64,000 nucleotides of DNA. Source: Cyanobacteria bacterium FACHB-471. GTDB taxonomy: Bacteria > Cyanobacteriota > Cyanobacteriia > Elainellales > Elainellaceae. Shown here piece after piece: positions 1 to 9,300 of this stretch. The position numbers were made by a program, and so were the translations under genes. Within the stretch, counting starts at the first letter, position 1. Each line of letters starts with the position of its first letter. The notes beneath the pieces are model-generated. The model did not search any database, was not told the DNA's origin, and saw only the letters and a program-made list of their open reading frames with translations. Location of the stretch: positions 186,001-250,000 of the forward strand of contig JACJOC010000058.1 in assembly GCA_014695345.1 (NCBI GenBank). The letters run 5' to 3'.

Positions 1-668
1 ATTAATAGTGATCTACCAAATTCAACAAGGTAATCACAATAGCTAAAAGTTGGAAAGATATTCAAAGAAAACCCTGTATGCTCAAGTAATTTGTGTTTTT
101 TTAGATAGCTGAGAAAAGACGGCTCTATTGAGAAATAGTATGTGTTTCCAACCTCACTTACGAGCGATATTTCTTTCCCAGTCGATCTAAAAAGACTACC
201 ATTAAGCCTGTTTCCAGTATGCACAAGCAGGTTGCGTAATCCTCCAATCTTGACTAACTCTTGCCAATCAGCAGAGTTAATCTCATATTTAGCTATTGTC
301 AATAAAATCTTTCTTGACCTTCTAATACCTTTATCATGCTTAATATTCTCAGGTGCAGAGATATCTGTTTCGAAACTTTTACAAATATCTTCAAGTTGCT
401 GCTCTACAAATGAATACCAAGTTATGACAAAACTTGAGAGGAGAAGGTCGGGAAGGTCGCGCTCCATCTCAATAAACTTATCTGTGTAATGGTCTTTGAG
501 GAAGTAGTATTCCTCCTCTTCCATTTCTCGCGATATTTCTTCCTCATATACCTTTTCAATCTCATCTAAATGTTGGCTAAACGCTTCCTGGACTAGGTTT
601 AGATACTTGGACATTTGATGAAATTTGTAGTTGGTCGTAAAAACTCTAATGTTGATTCCCATAGCCAT
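1..668 (-). CDS. HEPN-like domain protein, 3' end beyond the window
   Basis: An open frame of 222 codons runs on the minus strand from ATG at 668 and is still open at base 1, so the C-terminus is missing. A second in-frame ATG lies at 662. The N-terminal 70 residues are very acidic and Glu-rich, followed by helical sequence. Residues 145-150 read RNLLVH, which fits the R-x4-H signature of HEPN ribonucleases, and it sits in a typical context (GGLRNLLVHTGN). HEPN proteins often act as RNases in toxin-antitoxin or phage-defence systems, but many are uncharacterised. The gene is AT-rich compared with its neighbours, which may hint at transfer. Its next neighbour would lie outside the window. The family call rests on one motif and overall helical character. 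Confidence 0.72.
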   Translation of the reverse strand, partial: MAMGINIRVFTTNYKFHQMSKYLNLVQEAFSQHLDEIEKVYEEEISREMEEEEYYFLKDHYTDKFIEMERDLPDLLLSSFVITWYSFVEQQLEDICKSFETDISAPENIKHDKGIRRSRKILLTIAKYEINSADWQELVKIGGLRNLLVHTGNRLNGSLFRSTGKEISLVSEVGNTYYFSIEPSFLSYLKKHKLLEHTGFSLNIFPTFSYCDYLVEFGRSLL

Positions 669-745
669 ATTTTTTTGGGCATTTTCGCCTGCTAATAAGC
701 CTTTGCTACGCCTCAACAGGAGAATTAGCCATCACGAAGAGCTTA

Positions 746-771
746 TACAGATGCAGTGAACCACGTCTGTA
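746..771. repeat. Degenerate TACAGAyG inverted repeat
   Basis: TACAGATG at 746-753 pairs with CGTCTGTA at 764-771 with one G-T pair. A longer perfect hairpin with the same GTACAGACG core occurs at 38254-38285. It lies between the HEPN-like gene and the TPR gene. Confidence 0.4.
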
Positions 772-809
772 CACAATTCAAAGCAAGATATATCAAACTC
801 CAACTAAAA

Positions 810-1280
810 CTAACTTAAACGTGCTGTACATTCCAAAATGAGTTTTTGATTTTCTAGAGAATAGGGCTGAATTTCTAGGGCTTTACGAAATGCCCAGATT
901 GCCTCGCTATATTCTCCTAGTGCGGCGTAACAGAGTCCCATCCCGTGCAGTGCGCCGAAGTGAACTGAGTTAAGTTCAACTGCCTGCTGACAGTCCGCTA
1001 AAGACTTGCGATATTGCTGCTGAACGTAGTACAAAACTGCCCGACGATTCCAGGCTTCGGCAAAGTCTGGTTGAGCCTGAATAATTTCGGTTAATAAAGC
1101 CTCTGCTTGCTCCATTAACCCTGCTTCCATTAATGCCTGACTGCGACCCAGCAGTTCCAGCCCATAGACTCCCTTTTGTTGGAACCAGAGTTGCCAAAGC
1201 TCCTGAGTTGCCTGCTGGCGAACTGGCTCATCTGGATTTTTCAGATCTTGCAATAGCGAGTTAACCCAAGCTTCATCCAT
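810..1280 (-). CDS. Small TPR-repeat protein
   Basis: This 156-residue cytoplasmic protein carries about three tetratricopeptide repeats from residue 40 onwards, for example AEAWNRRAVLYYVQQQYRKS and FGALHGMGLCYAALGEYSEA, with the usual small residues at positions 8 and 20. TPRs are helical protein-binding scaffolds, so a partner is likely but not visible here. The N-terminal 40 residues (DLKNPDEPVRQQATQELW) resemble a short HEAT-like helix pair. The start is ATG at 1280. The gene is divergent from cobW with 150 bp between them. Proteins of this type are common in cyanobacteria, and no specific function can be assigned. Confidence 0.85.
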   Translation of the reverse strand: MDEAWVNSLLQDLKNPDEPVRQQATQELWQLWFQQKGVYGLELLGRSQALMEAGLMEQAEALLTEIIQAQPDFAEAWNRRAVLYYVQQQYRKSLADCQQAVELNSVHFGALHGMGLCYAALGEYSEAIWAFRKALEIQPYSLENQKLILECTARLS

Positions 1281-1430
1281 GAATTCGTATTCCTGCTGTG
1301 GACATTCTCAAAGCGATGTAAAAGCGATCGCGCAAAAAGGGGAACTGCCTCGCCCCTCTCTCCATTGTGTAATCCCCTCCGAGATTCTGCGACAATGGGG
1401 AGCGTTCTCTGCATCGCTGGATTTTCTCGC

Positions 1431-2522
1431 ATGGCTGCAAAAATTCCCGTCACGATCATTACTGGATTCCTTGGCAGCGGCAAGACCACGCTGATTCGGC
1501 ACCTGCTGCAAAACAATCAGGGTCGCCGCATCGCGGTTCTGGTCAACGAATTTGGCGAACTCGGCATCGACGGCGATATCCTCCGCGCCTGCCCCTGCCC
1601 CGAACCTACCGAAGCTGCTGAAAACGAGACAGCAGCAAATCTTCCCCCCAACCCCCAATCCCCTAACATCATCGAACTCACCAACGGCTGTCTCTGCTGC
1701 ACTGTCCAGGAAGAATTTTTACCGACGATGTTGGAATTGCTGAAACGGCGAGATAGCCTGGACTGTATTCTGATCGAAACGTCCGGTTTAGCGCTGCCTA
1801 AGCCACTCGTCAAAGCCTTCCGTTGGCAGGAAATTCGCAATGCTGCCACAGTGGATGGAGTCGTCACAGTGGTCGATTGTGAAGCAGTGGCAAACGGAAC
1901 GCTGGCGCATGACCTGGAGGCACTCGTTGCCCAGCGTCAAGCAGACGAAAGCCTGGATCATGAAACGCCCTTGCAGGAACTATTTGAAGACCAGCTTGCC
2001 TGCGCTGACTTGGTGGCACTCAATAAAACCGATTTAGTAGATGAGTGTACGGTGACAGAAGTTTTATCGTTGATTCAGCAGGAAGTGCCTAGGGCCGTGA
2101 AGATCGTGAGAAGCGATCGCGGACAGCTAGATCCCAGCATTCTCCTCGGCTTCAACGCAGCAGTGGAAGACAACCTGGAAACTCGCCCCAGTCACCACGA
2201 TGAGGAAGAGGAGCACGAACACGACGATGAAATCACTTCCACTCATCTCGTTTGGAATCAAGCTTTTGACCCCAAAGCACTACAGGAACGACTAAAAGCA
2301 CTGGTTGAGCAGCAGGAAATTTATCGCATTAAAGGATTCGTCGCCGTTCCTGAGAAACCAATGCGAATGGTACTGCAAGGCGTAGGCGCAAGGTTTGAGC
2401 AGTTTTACGATCGCCCCTGGCAACCGGAAGAACCTAGAGAAACCCGACTGGTTTTCATTGGGCGATCGCTTGACTCTGCTCAAATTGAGTCTCAATTAAC
2501 ATCCCTGGGCAGCCCCACTTAG
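1431..2522 (+). CDS. cobW: CobW/COG0523-family GTP-dependent metallochaperone
   Basis: A G3E-family GTPase of 363 residues. The P-loop GFLGSGKTT lies at residues 12-20, the metal-binding CxCC motif (NGCLCC) near residue 88, and the guanine-specificity motif NKTD near residue 199. An acidic and His-rich stretch (HHDEEEEHEHDDE) near residues 255-268 is followed by the CobW C-terminal domain. Members insert or deliver Zn or Co to target enzymes; which metal is used here cannot be read from sequence. The frame is open back to 1365, but family alignment favours ATG at 1431 (MAAKIPVTII). A short C-rich heptamer repeat at 1645-1666 inserts a Pro/Asn-rich segment just before the CxCC motif. Confidence 0.88.
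   Translation: MAAKIPVTIITGFLGSGKTTLIRHLLQNNQGRRIAVLVNEFGELGIDGDILRACPCPEPTEAAENETAANLPPNPQSPNIIELTNGCLCCTVQEEFLPTMLELLKRRDSLDCILIETSGLALPKPLVKAFRWQEIRNAATVDGVVTVVDCEAVANGTLAHDLEALVAQRQADESLDHETPLQELFEDQLACADLVALNKTDLVDECTVTEVLSLIQQEVPRAVKIVRSDRGQLDPSILLGFNAAVEDNLETRPSHHDEEEEHEHDDEITSTHLVWNQAFDPKALQERLKALVEQQEIYRIKGFVAVPEKPMRMVLQGVGARFEQFYDRPWQPEEPRETRLVFIGRSLDSAQIESQLTSLGSPT
1645..1666 (+). repeat. C-rich heptamer repeat inside cobW
   Basis: Consecutive units CCCCCAA, CCCCCAA and TCCCCTAA are read in frame as PPNPQSPN. This is the same repeat type as in mfd at 9129-9149 and 9510-9544, and it resembles the short tandemly repeated (STRR) heptamers known from cyanobacteria. Confidence 0.7.
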
Positions 2523-2788
2523 CGTCCTTCCATGCACTCAAAGCGCAAATCACAACTTAGGAACAATTTGGTGCGCTGTCTTTAGCAGACTAGAAAACCG
2601 CTACAGCCGTTAACCATTTCTTTAGAATCATTAACTTTTCGCCACATTTGCCCAGCAGATGTGGTATTTTCGTGGAACCGCATCTACCCAGAGGCAGATA
2701 TTAGTTTCTCAAGGACTTGAGAAATTCTGGCTAGATGTAAATTACCCAGGGCAGTCATAAGCACCATCAACACATTTGACTCACACTC

Positions 2789-3808
2789 ATGACTCAATCA
2801 CGAAACTTACAGGAATGGGAACAGCGCCGCAGCGAAGCCGCCAGTCTTTACAGACGCGGTCAACATCATGAGTATCTGGCACTGCTAAAACAAAACCTGA
2901 CCCTGGCCCAAAACATTCCCGATCGCCTGCGAGAAGGCAACACTTTTAATGACATGGGTTTAGCCCACATTCAATGCTGGCAGCCCCTTCAAGCGCTAGA
3001 TTGTTTTAAGCAAGCCCTTGCCATCACTCAAGAATTGAGCAACAGTCGCGGAGAAGCAATTACGCTAAGCAACATTGGCTCTGCCTACAGCCAGTTAGGT
3101 AAACTGCAGCAAGCCGTTGAGTACTTCAATCGGGCACTCCCAATCTTTAGAAAACTGGGCGATTGGCAAGGCGAAGCAGCAACGCTAAACGACATTGCCC
3201 TAGTTTATACGCGTCTGGGTGAACCCAAGCGATCGCTCCTGCTCTATCATCAAGTTTTGCCAACTCGTCAAAAGCTGGGCGATCGCCCCGGCGAGGCTGC
3301 TACGCTCAACAACATCGGCTTCACCTACATTGCACTAGGTAAGCTCCCCCAAGCAATGGAGCACTTCCAGCAGGCGCTTTTAGCGCAGCAAATAGCAGGC
3401 AATCGCCAGGGAGAAGCTACCACTCTCGGCAACATTGCTTCTGTCTACCGAGACTTAGGTCAGCCGAATCAGGCATTGCTGCTCTATCACCAGGTACTTC
3501 TAACGCAAAAAGAGTTGGGCGACTGTCTCGGACAGGCAAACACCCTTGACAACATGGGCTGCACCTGCGGCGTGTTGAACCAACCTCAGCAAGCACTAGA
3601 GTTTTATAGCGCTGCTTTGCAGATTCAGCGGAAGCTGGGCGATCGCCCCGGACGGATTAACACCTTGCTCAACGTTGGCTCAACCTACGCCAATCTCAAC
3701 CAAAAAGGGCGAGCACGACTATTTTATTTTCAGGCTCAAAGACTGATTGAACAAATCAACCATCCCCTCCTGGCTGAGCGAATCGAAAATCTAATAGACG
3801 AACTTTAG
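2789..3808 (+). CDS. Tetratricopeptide-repeat protein (40-residue TPRs)
   Basis: The 339-residue protein consists almost wholly of about seven TPR units with a regular 40-residue period. Each contains a core like LGDRPGEAATLNNIGFTYIA. The long-period repeats resemble the kinesin-light-chain/NPHP3 type, which in cyanobacteria is often fused to CHAT, NB-ARC or kinase domains. Here no effector domain is present: the frame ends cleanly after the last repeat (ERIENLIDEL). Function is presumably protein interaction. The start ATG at 2789 follows a 266-bp gap after cobW. A strong palindromic element follows 6 bp after the stop. Confidence 0.85.
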   Translation: MTQSRNLQEWEQRRSEAASLYRRGQHHEYLALLKQNLTLAQNIPDRLREGNTFNDMGLAHIQCWQPLQALDCFKQALAITQELSNSRGEAITLSNIGSAYSQLGKLQQAVEYFNRALPIFRKLGDWQGEAATLNDIALVYTRLGEPKRSLLLYHQVLPTRQKLGDRPGEAATLNNIGFTYIALGKLPQAMEHFQQALLAQQIAGNRQGEATTLGNIASVYRDLGQPNQALLLYHQVLLTQKELGDCLGQANTLDNMGCTCGVLNQPQQALEFYSAALQIQRKLGDRPGRINTLLNVGSTYANLNQKGRARLFYFQAQRLIEQINHPLLAERIENLIDEL

Positions 3809-3813
3809 CGCTG

Positions 3814-3901
3814 GTTATAGCGTTTCTATAAAAACAAGATACAGATGGAGGGACACCCCGCGAAACAGGGTGTCCCTCCATCTGTAGTTCTCATTTTTGG
3901 A
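3814..3901 (+). repeat. Palindromic ~90-bp element, copy 1
   Basis: The element begins GTTATAGCGTTTCT (3814-3827). It contains a perfect 18-bp stem (3841-3858 with 3868-3885, arm acagatggagggacaccc), and ends ctcatttttgga. It starts 6 bp after the stop of the TPR gene. A copy with the same start, a related stem and a similar end lies at 60664-60752. It probably also acts as a transcription terminator. Confidence 0.8.
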
Positions 3902-3914
3902 AGTGATATTACAA

Positions 3915-3950
3915 AAGAATGAGGCAAGGCTAAGCTCTTGCCTTATTCTT
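3915..3950. terminator. Stem-loop, bidirectional terminator candidate
   Basis: A 14-bp stem (3915-3928 with 3937-3950, one G-T pair) with A-rich and T-rich flanks lies between the converging TPR gene and the Mo-nitro_C gene. Confidence 0.6.
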
Positions 3951-3970
3951 TATTCTTTTACGACTACAAA

Positions 3971-4005
3971 TAAAAAGACACCCTGCATCGCAAGGTGCCT
4001 TTTTA
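3971..4005. terminator. Rho-independent terminator for the convergent gene
   Basis: The stem taaaaagacacc pairs with ggtgccttttta apart from one mismatch. A U-tract forms on either strand, so it suits the minus-strand gene ending at 4029 as well as the plus-strand TPR gene. Confidence 0.75.
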
Positions 4006-4010
4006 TTTAT

Positions 4011-4040
4011 GGATTAACAGTAAGAGGATTAACAGTAAGA
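4011..4040. repeat. 15-bp tandem duplication across a stop codon
   Basis: GGATTAACAGTAAGA occurs twice back to back (4011-4025 and 4026-4040). The second copy contains the last codons and stop of the minus-strand Mo-nitro_C gene. The first copy repeats them just downstream. Confidence 0.9.
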
Positions 4041-4328
4041 CTGAATGTCTTCACCACACTGGTCAACTAGAAAGCAAAGAGAACGAAAGCGAAGCCCAAC
4101 AAACTGGTCGTATAAAGGGTTGAGCTTACACAGAGGGGGGATGTGGGCTACGGTACGACCAAACAGATTAACGTCACGTTCAAAAGGACATTGGGCAGGA
4201 ATCAGCCGAGAGATGAGACGGGCAACTTTGGGGTCACGAATTTCAACGTTATCCAACCATTGACGCACAGGCTGTAAGAGATCGGAATGAGCCTTACTGC
4301 CTTGATTTGCTCTGGGTGAGATGTTCAT
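4029..4328 (-). CDS. Mo-dependent nitrogenase C-terminal-domain protein
   Basis: A 99-residue protein matching the Mo-nitro_C family (PF06967), recognised from its conserved blocks: LLQPVRQWLDNVEIRDP, LIPAQCPFERDV, FGRTVAHIPPLCKLNPLYDQ and the C-terminal Cys-containing end. Despite the family name, these small proteins occur widely in cyanobacteria outside nif clusters, and their role is unknown. The frame extends to 4352, but ATG at 4328 (MNISPRANQG) fits the family better. The Cys residues at CPFE, PPLCK, LCFL and the last residue could bind metal, which is inference. No nif gene is nearby. Confidence 0.8.
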   Translation of the reverse strand: MNISPRANQGSKAHSDLLQPVRQWLDNVEIRDPKVARLISRLIPAQCPFERDVNLFGRTVAHIPPLCKLNPLYDQFVGLRFRSLCFLVDQCGEDIQSYC

Positions 4329-4352
4329 GTTGAGAGGTACTGGCGATCGCAC

Positions 4353-4725
4353 GATCGCTCAATTAAGTTTTCGTTCCTGTTACAAAGATACGAATGGGAT
4401 CAAAATGTTTCTTAAAGGAAGTGAGAAAAAAACCGAGTTTTCACTAAAGCTCTGGTGAAAACTTCTTATCTGCAAGACTTTGGTGAGTATTTTTGCGGTG
4501 TTAGCCAATTCCAGTCCCTACAGATAAGTCAACTTGTGGAGCGAATTAATCAACGGACACGCTTGATGAAAGCAATCGTGACTGTAAAAATGAGCTTCTT
4601 GCTCGTTGTCACGGCACCCAGTTTATATAAGGAAGGTTACCCATTCCGATGGGGGAACTTACCCATCGTAGCGCCGATATCTTAACTTTTGCCACTCAAA
4701 TGAGCAAGATTTCTACGCTACATTC
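4353..4725. other. Non-coding stretch
   Basis: This holds the upstream region of the minus-strand Mo-nitro_C gene and the region after the SLH gene. A 76-codon frame on the plus strand has no recognisable features and was not called. I see no RNA gene or clear promoter. Confidence 0.5.
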
Positions 4726-5343
4726 TTATGAACCAGAATTTTGCTGATTCTCCAAATATCGGCTCAATCCGTAAGCCATATCACCCCGTGTCATCGGTCG
4801 CAGTGGACCAATCTGACTGCTGGCATCTACATTCACAAATCCTTCATACAGTGCTGTTGCCATTGACCGTCTTGCCCAGGCAGGAATGTCTGTCGAATCT
4901 GGATACTGAGCCAGAATCTCGTCAATCGTCTCATTGGGAAACTGGAATACCCCATAAGCCTGAGCAAAAATGGAAAAGGCTTCCGCCCGTGAAACTCGCT
5001 GCTCTGGGAAAAAACGCCCTTCCCGATAGCCCGTCATGATGCCATTTCGCAACACCGTTTGGATGTCGTTGTAGGCCCAGTGTGATTCAGGTACATCCTG
5101 CATCTGAATCACCATCGCTTGACCGGGATTGCGCCGATCGAGTTGAAAAGTTTTAACCAAAATACTAGCTAGCTCTGCCCGGCTCAAAAGTGCGTCAGCA
5201 CGAAAGTCACCGTTAGCAGAACGACTCATCAGCCCTGCATTAACAACTCGATCAACTGGATCAGAAACTACCTGAGCTTGGGCGATCGCCGATGTGCCAC
5301 ACAGCACGAAGGTGAGAGAAAGGGCACTAAGAAACCGTTTCAT
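4726..5343 (-). CDS. Secreted S-layer-homology (SLH) domain protein
   Basis: The 205-residue protein starts with a clear signal peptide (MKRFLSALSLTFVLCGTSAIAQAQ). Three SLH-like segments follow: residues 25-70 (GLMSRSANGDFRADALLSRA), 80-135 (VPESHWAYNDIQTVLRNGIM, then GYREGRFFPEQRVSRAEAF), and 150-200 (IPAWARRSMATALYEGF, then PMTRGDMAYGLSRYLE). SLH domains bind cell-wall polysaccharide or peptidoglycan, so this is probably a periplasmic, wall-associated protein. It lacks any further domain, so its specific role is unknown. It stands alone, with no operon partner. Confidence 0.85.
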   Translation of the reverse strand: MKRFLSALSLTFVLCGTSAIAQAQVVSDPVDRVVNAGLMSRSANGDFRADALLSRAELASILVKTFQLDRRNPGQAMVIQMQDVPESHWAYNDIQTVLRNGIMTGYREGRFFPEQRVSRAEAFSIFAQAYGVFQFPNETIDEILAQYPDSTDIPAWARRSMATALYEGFVNVDASSQIGPLRPMTRGDMAYGLSRYLENQQNSGS

Positions 5344-5569
5344 ACTTGAAAAACCTACACTCAGTTTTGGTTGATGTAGCTACTGTGTCTCAAGTTAGCC
5401 ATTCTGGTGTCGATTCTACCGAAGGAAAAAAGTGACTCATTTCCATCCAGCAAAATAACTCAGTCAAATGAGTTTGACGTGTGGCGATTTAGTTAAGTTT
5501 CCTGAAGTAGGGGAGAGCAGAGGATAGTGATCGCCTTTTTCCGCATCGCCCTAACCATTCTGCTAAGAA

Positions 5570-6310
5570 TTAATTTTCCGGTTCAATTCCTGTGGCTCGT
5601 AGCTGCGCTGCCAAGCGGTCTGCCCGTCGCCGTTCTTGCTCTGCTCGTTGCCGTTCTTGTTCTGCAAATTCTGATCCCCAGAGCAACAGCTCTCCCTGTT
5701 CATTCCACCAACGCAACCAGTAGCCTGTGCGGTTTTCTCGGATTCCCTGCCATGTGCCCAGAAATAGATTCATTTCAGCGATCCAATAGCGGTCGCCAGA
5801 CTCAAGCGATTGAAGCTTGTAGCGCATTGAATCATCTAACTTATAAACTTCCAAAGCTCCGCTATTGGGTTCAAAAATGACGTAGTTAGGAACTTGTAAA
5901 ATCTGCTCGTAGAAAAACCATTTTCCAGGCGGGTAAGTTGGCTTAACCGAATACTCCGTCCCTTCCGTATCAGATAAAAATTCCATCACAATCGCAGGAA
6001 TGTCACCTTGAAGGTTCGGTGTATAGCTCCGCACAACCTCTTCTCGCGGCACTCGAATAGACGCAACATATCCCCAATCAGGGGCTTTAATGACAATCCG
6101 ACCATTCAAGGTGGCGCAAATGCCGTAGCTAGTCGTGGTTAATGCGCTACCTGGCAGCTTCCCAGCAAGTTCCAGACTTTCGGTGAGCGCAGCAGCAAGG
6201 GATGGCTGATTAATGTTGTCCACTGGCTCATCGTCTAAAACATAGTCATCGGGCAGTTTTTCCCAGGTGACCTGATAAGGAATTGAACTGGCTAACATGA
6301 TTTTTGCCAT
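5570..6310 (-). CDS. Uma2-family (DUF820) restriction-fold protein
   Basis: The 246-residue protein matches the Uma2/DUF820 family, which has a PD-(D/E)xK nuclease-like fold and is greatly expanded in cyanobacteria. Visible family features are LTESLELAG, the central KAPDWGYVASIRVPREE strand with its acidic residue, and VMEFLSDTEGTEYSVKP. The C-terminal 35 residues are a charged coiled coil (EQERQRAEQERRRADRLA), also typical. Nuclease activity and biological role are unproven. It lies 30 bp downstream of mfd on the same strand and could be co-transcribed. ATG at 6310 is taken; another in-frame ATG comes four codons later. Confidence 0.85.
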   Translation of the reverse strand: MAKIMLASSIPYQVTWEKLPDDYVLDDEPVDNINQPSLAAALTESLELAGKLPGSALTTTSYGICATLNGRIVIKAPDWGYVASIRVPREEVVRSYTPNLQGDIPAIVMEFLSDTEGTEYSVKPTYPPGKWFFYEQILQVPNYVIFEPNSGALEVYKLDDSMRYKLQSLESGDRYWIAEMNLFLGTWQGIRENRTGYWLRWWNEQGELLLWGSEFAEQERQRAEQERRRADRLAAQLRATGIEPEN

Positions 6311-6340
6311 TCATGATTTGTCATTATAAAGTCACCTTAG

Positions 6341-9300
6341 TCAAACCAGCGCAGGTTCAGGCAGCGCGCCACGCATTCGACCAAGCCAGTCAATCAGGTT
6401 CTCAAGTTGAAGGTCGGCATTGAGAACGGCTAGTCCACGCACGGTGACTTTTCCGGGGGTGTAGACAAAGCGAGTTTGCAGATGTTCTGGTAGGTTGGCT
6501 TTGAGCAAATTCCAGGCGGGTTCCTCCATTGGTGTTTCTAAGACGACATGCTGTTTGCCTTCGGGCTTGATTCTTGAGAAGCCAAGTTTCTTGGCAATTT
6601 GCTTCAGTTCTACGACGCGAATGAGCTGTAAGGCAGCAGTGGGAATCGGACCGTAGCGATCGCTCCAATCCGCAGCAATCTGAGTCAATTCCTGCTTAGA
6701 GTCGGCAGATGCCACAGCCCGATAAGCGCTCATCTTTTGATCTAAATCTGGAATGTAGTCGGCAGGGATAAAAGCAGTCAAATTCAAATCAATTTGAGCA
6801 TCATCAACCTGGGGAATCTCCTGCCCGCGAATTTCTTTAATCGCCTCCTCCAGCATTTCCATATATAAGTCAAAGCCGATCGCATCCATCTGTCCAGACT
6901 GCTCAGCACCCAACAGATTTCCTACGCCGCGAATTTCCATGTCTCGCACGGCAAGCTGATAGCCTGACCCCAGTTGAGTGAATTCCTGAATCGCCCGCAA
7001 CCGCTGTCGAGCCGTATCTGAAAGCTGACTTTGCTTAGGATAAAACAACCAAGCGTGAGCCTGAATTCCAGCTCTGCCGACCCGACCTCGAAGTTGATAA
7101 AGCTGAGACAAGCCAAACCGCTGCGCGTCTTCAATTAGAATCGTGTTGACACGGGGAATGTCCAGACCTGATTCAATAATGGTGGTGCAAACCAGAATTT
7201 CAGCGTCTCCATTGCTAAAAGTAAGCATGGTGGCTTCCAGTTCACCTTCTTGCATTTGACCGTGGGCGATCGCCAATCTCGCACTAGGCACCATCTCCCG
7301 CAGCTTCCCGGCAGTTTCTTCAATTCCCTCAACTCGCGGCACCACGTAAAACACCTGCCCGCCCCGGTCAAGCTCCTGGCGAATCGCGGTTCTCACCATA
7401 TCAGGATCAAGTGGCGCAAGGTGAGTTTTGATTGGGCGACGAGAAGGGGGCGGCGTAGTGATCAGGCTCATTTCCCTCACACCTGACAGCGCCATGTAAA
7501 GCGTCCGGGGAATAGGCGTAGCGCTGAGCGTTAGCACATCGACTTGAGTTCTAAGCGACTTGATCTTTTCTTTCTGGTTTACGCCAAACCGCTGCTCTTC
7601 ATCTACTACCAGCAAACCCAAATCCCGGAACTTAACGCCCTTGCCCAGCAGTTGATGCGTCCCCACCACGATGTCTAGCTCCCCGGTTGAAAGTCGCTGC
7701 TGAATATCGCGCCGTTCATCCAACGTGCGGAAGCGGTTCAGCAGCCCAATCTGAATGGGGTAAGGCGCAAATCGCTCTTTTAGCGTGTGGTAGTGCTGCT
7801 GCGTCAAGATCGTCGTTGGAGCGAGCAGCGCCACCTGTTTGCCCGCCGTCACCGCTTTGAAGATCGCTCGAATTGCCACTTCAGTTTTGCCAAAACCGAC
7901 GTCGCCACAGACGAGACGATCCATCGGGCGAGGGCTTTCCATATCTCGCTTCACATCCTGGACGGCTTTAAGCTGGTCAGTTGTCGGTTGATAGGGGAAG
8001 GAGTCTTCCATCTCCTCTTGCCAAGGCATATCGGACGGATAGGGGTGTCCCTCCTGTTGCGATCGCTGAGCATAAAGCTGCAACAAATCAACCGCAACCT
8101 TTTTAACTGCCTTGCGAACCTTACTCTTGGTTTTCTCCCACGCCTTGTTCGACATTTTGTTGAGCTGGGGCACCTGATCCCCGGCTCCCCGAAAGCGCGA
8201 TAGAGAACTAAGCTGATCGGCCGCTACCCGCAGCAACCCATCCGCATATTGCAACACCAGATATTCCCGGATCTCATGGTTGATCTCCAGGCTTTCTAAT
8301 TTAAGGAATTTACCTACACCGTGATTCTTGTGAACCACGTAATCTCCGGGCTGGAGCTTGTTGGGGTCAACCTGTTTGGAGGCAGCACGGCGGCGTTTGC
8401 GGACATAGCTGGGCGTTGCCAGGGAATGCTGTCCAAAAAACTCCCGATCAGTCACGACCACCAATCGGAAAGTCGGCAGGATGAAACCTTCTAGCTCTGC
8501 CAGTCCTGAATATTTGACCGCAACGGGAATGTGCTGCCCCTGAAGCTTGTCGATCGCCAAATAATCTCGCGGATTAGGCACAAACTGCGCCGGACAGTCA
8601 TGCTCTTGCAAGAGTGACACCGATCGCGACGGCTGGGCCGAAACCAGCCAGATCGAGAAGTTGCGATCGCGCTCTTGCCTCAACGTCTCAGCTAGCTTAG
8701 CAAACTGATGCGGGGTAGCAGGCACAGGGCGACTAGCAAGGTTAAGTCCATTTCCTTCTTCTGCCAATTCTGATAAATGCAGTCGCTCAAATAGCTCCAG
8801 GTCAGCCAAAGAATCTGTAAAACTGCGGTGAATTTGCGGCAGCGGCATATCGTGATTTGCACCCACTGCCGTTTCTTGCCACTGCTCCTGGGCGTGTTCA
8901 GACCAGCGATCGCCATGCGCTCGACACTGCTCCGGCTCATCGATTGCCACCAGCGTATTTTCCGGCAGGTAATCTAGCAGCGATGCAGGCTGCTTAAATG
9001 CCAGTCCCAAAAAACGCCGCATTCCTTCAATCGTTTGGCCCGACTCTAGCCGCTCTAACTCTTCAACCGAAAGGTAATGCGCCAAGCGGGAATCAATTTG
9101 AGACGGAGCTTCCTTGCCATTCTCTAATCCCCAACCCCCAACCCCCAACCCCTGCATAATCATGGGTCCGAAGTCAGTCGTGGTTAAAACCAAACGAGTA
9201 ATGCTGTCGAGCGATCGCTGTGTTGCCGGGTCAAACTCACGAATCTGGTCAAGCTCATCGCCAAATAGCTCCAGACGCACGGGTAGCTCCGAGGCAACCG

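Noticed and set aside
142..489. 115-codon plus-strand frame
   Set aside because: It lies antisense to the HEPN-like gene and has no recognisable domain; the minus-strand frame is longer and protein-like.
4455..4685. 76-codon plus-strand frame
   Set aside because: No ribosome-binding site, domain or plausible composition; it lies in an intergenic region.
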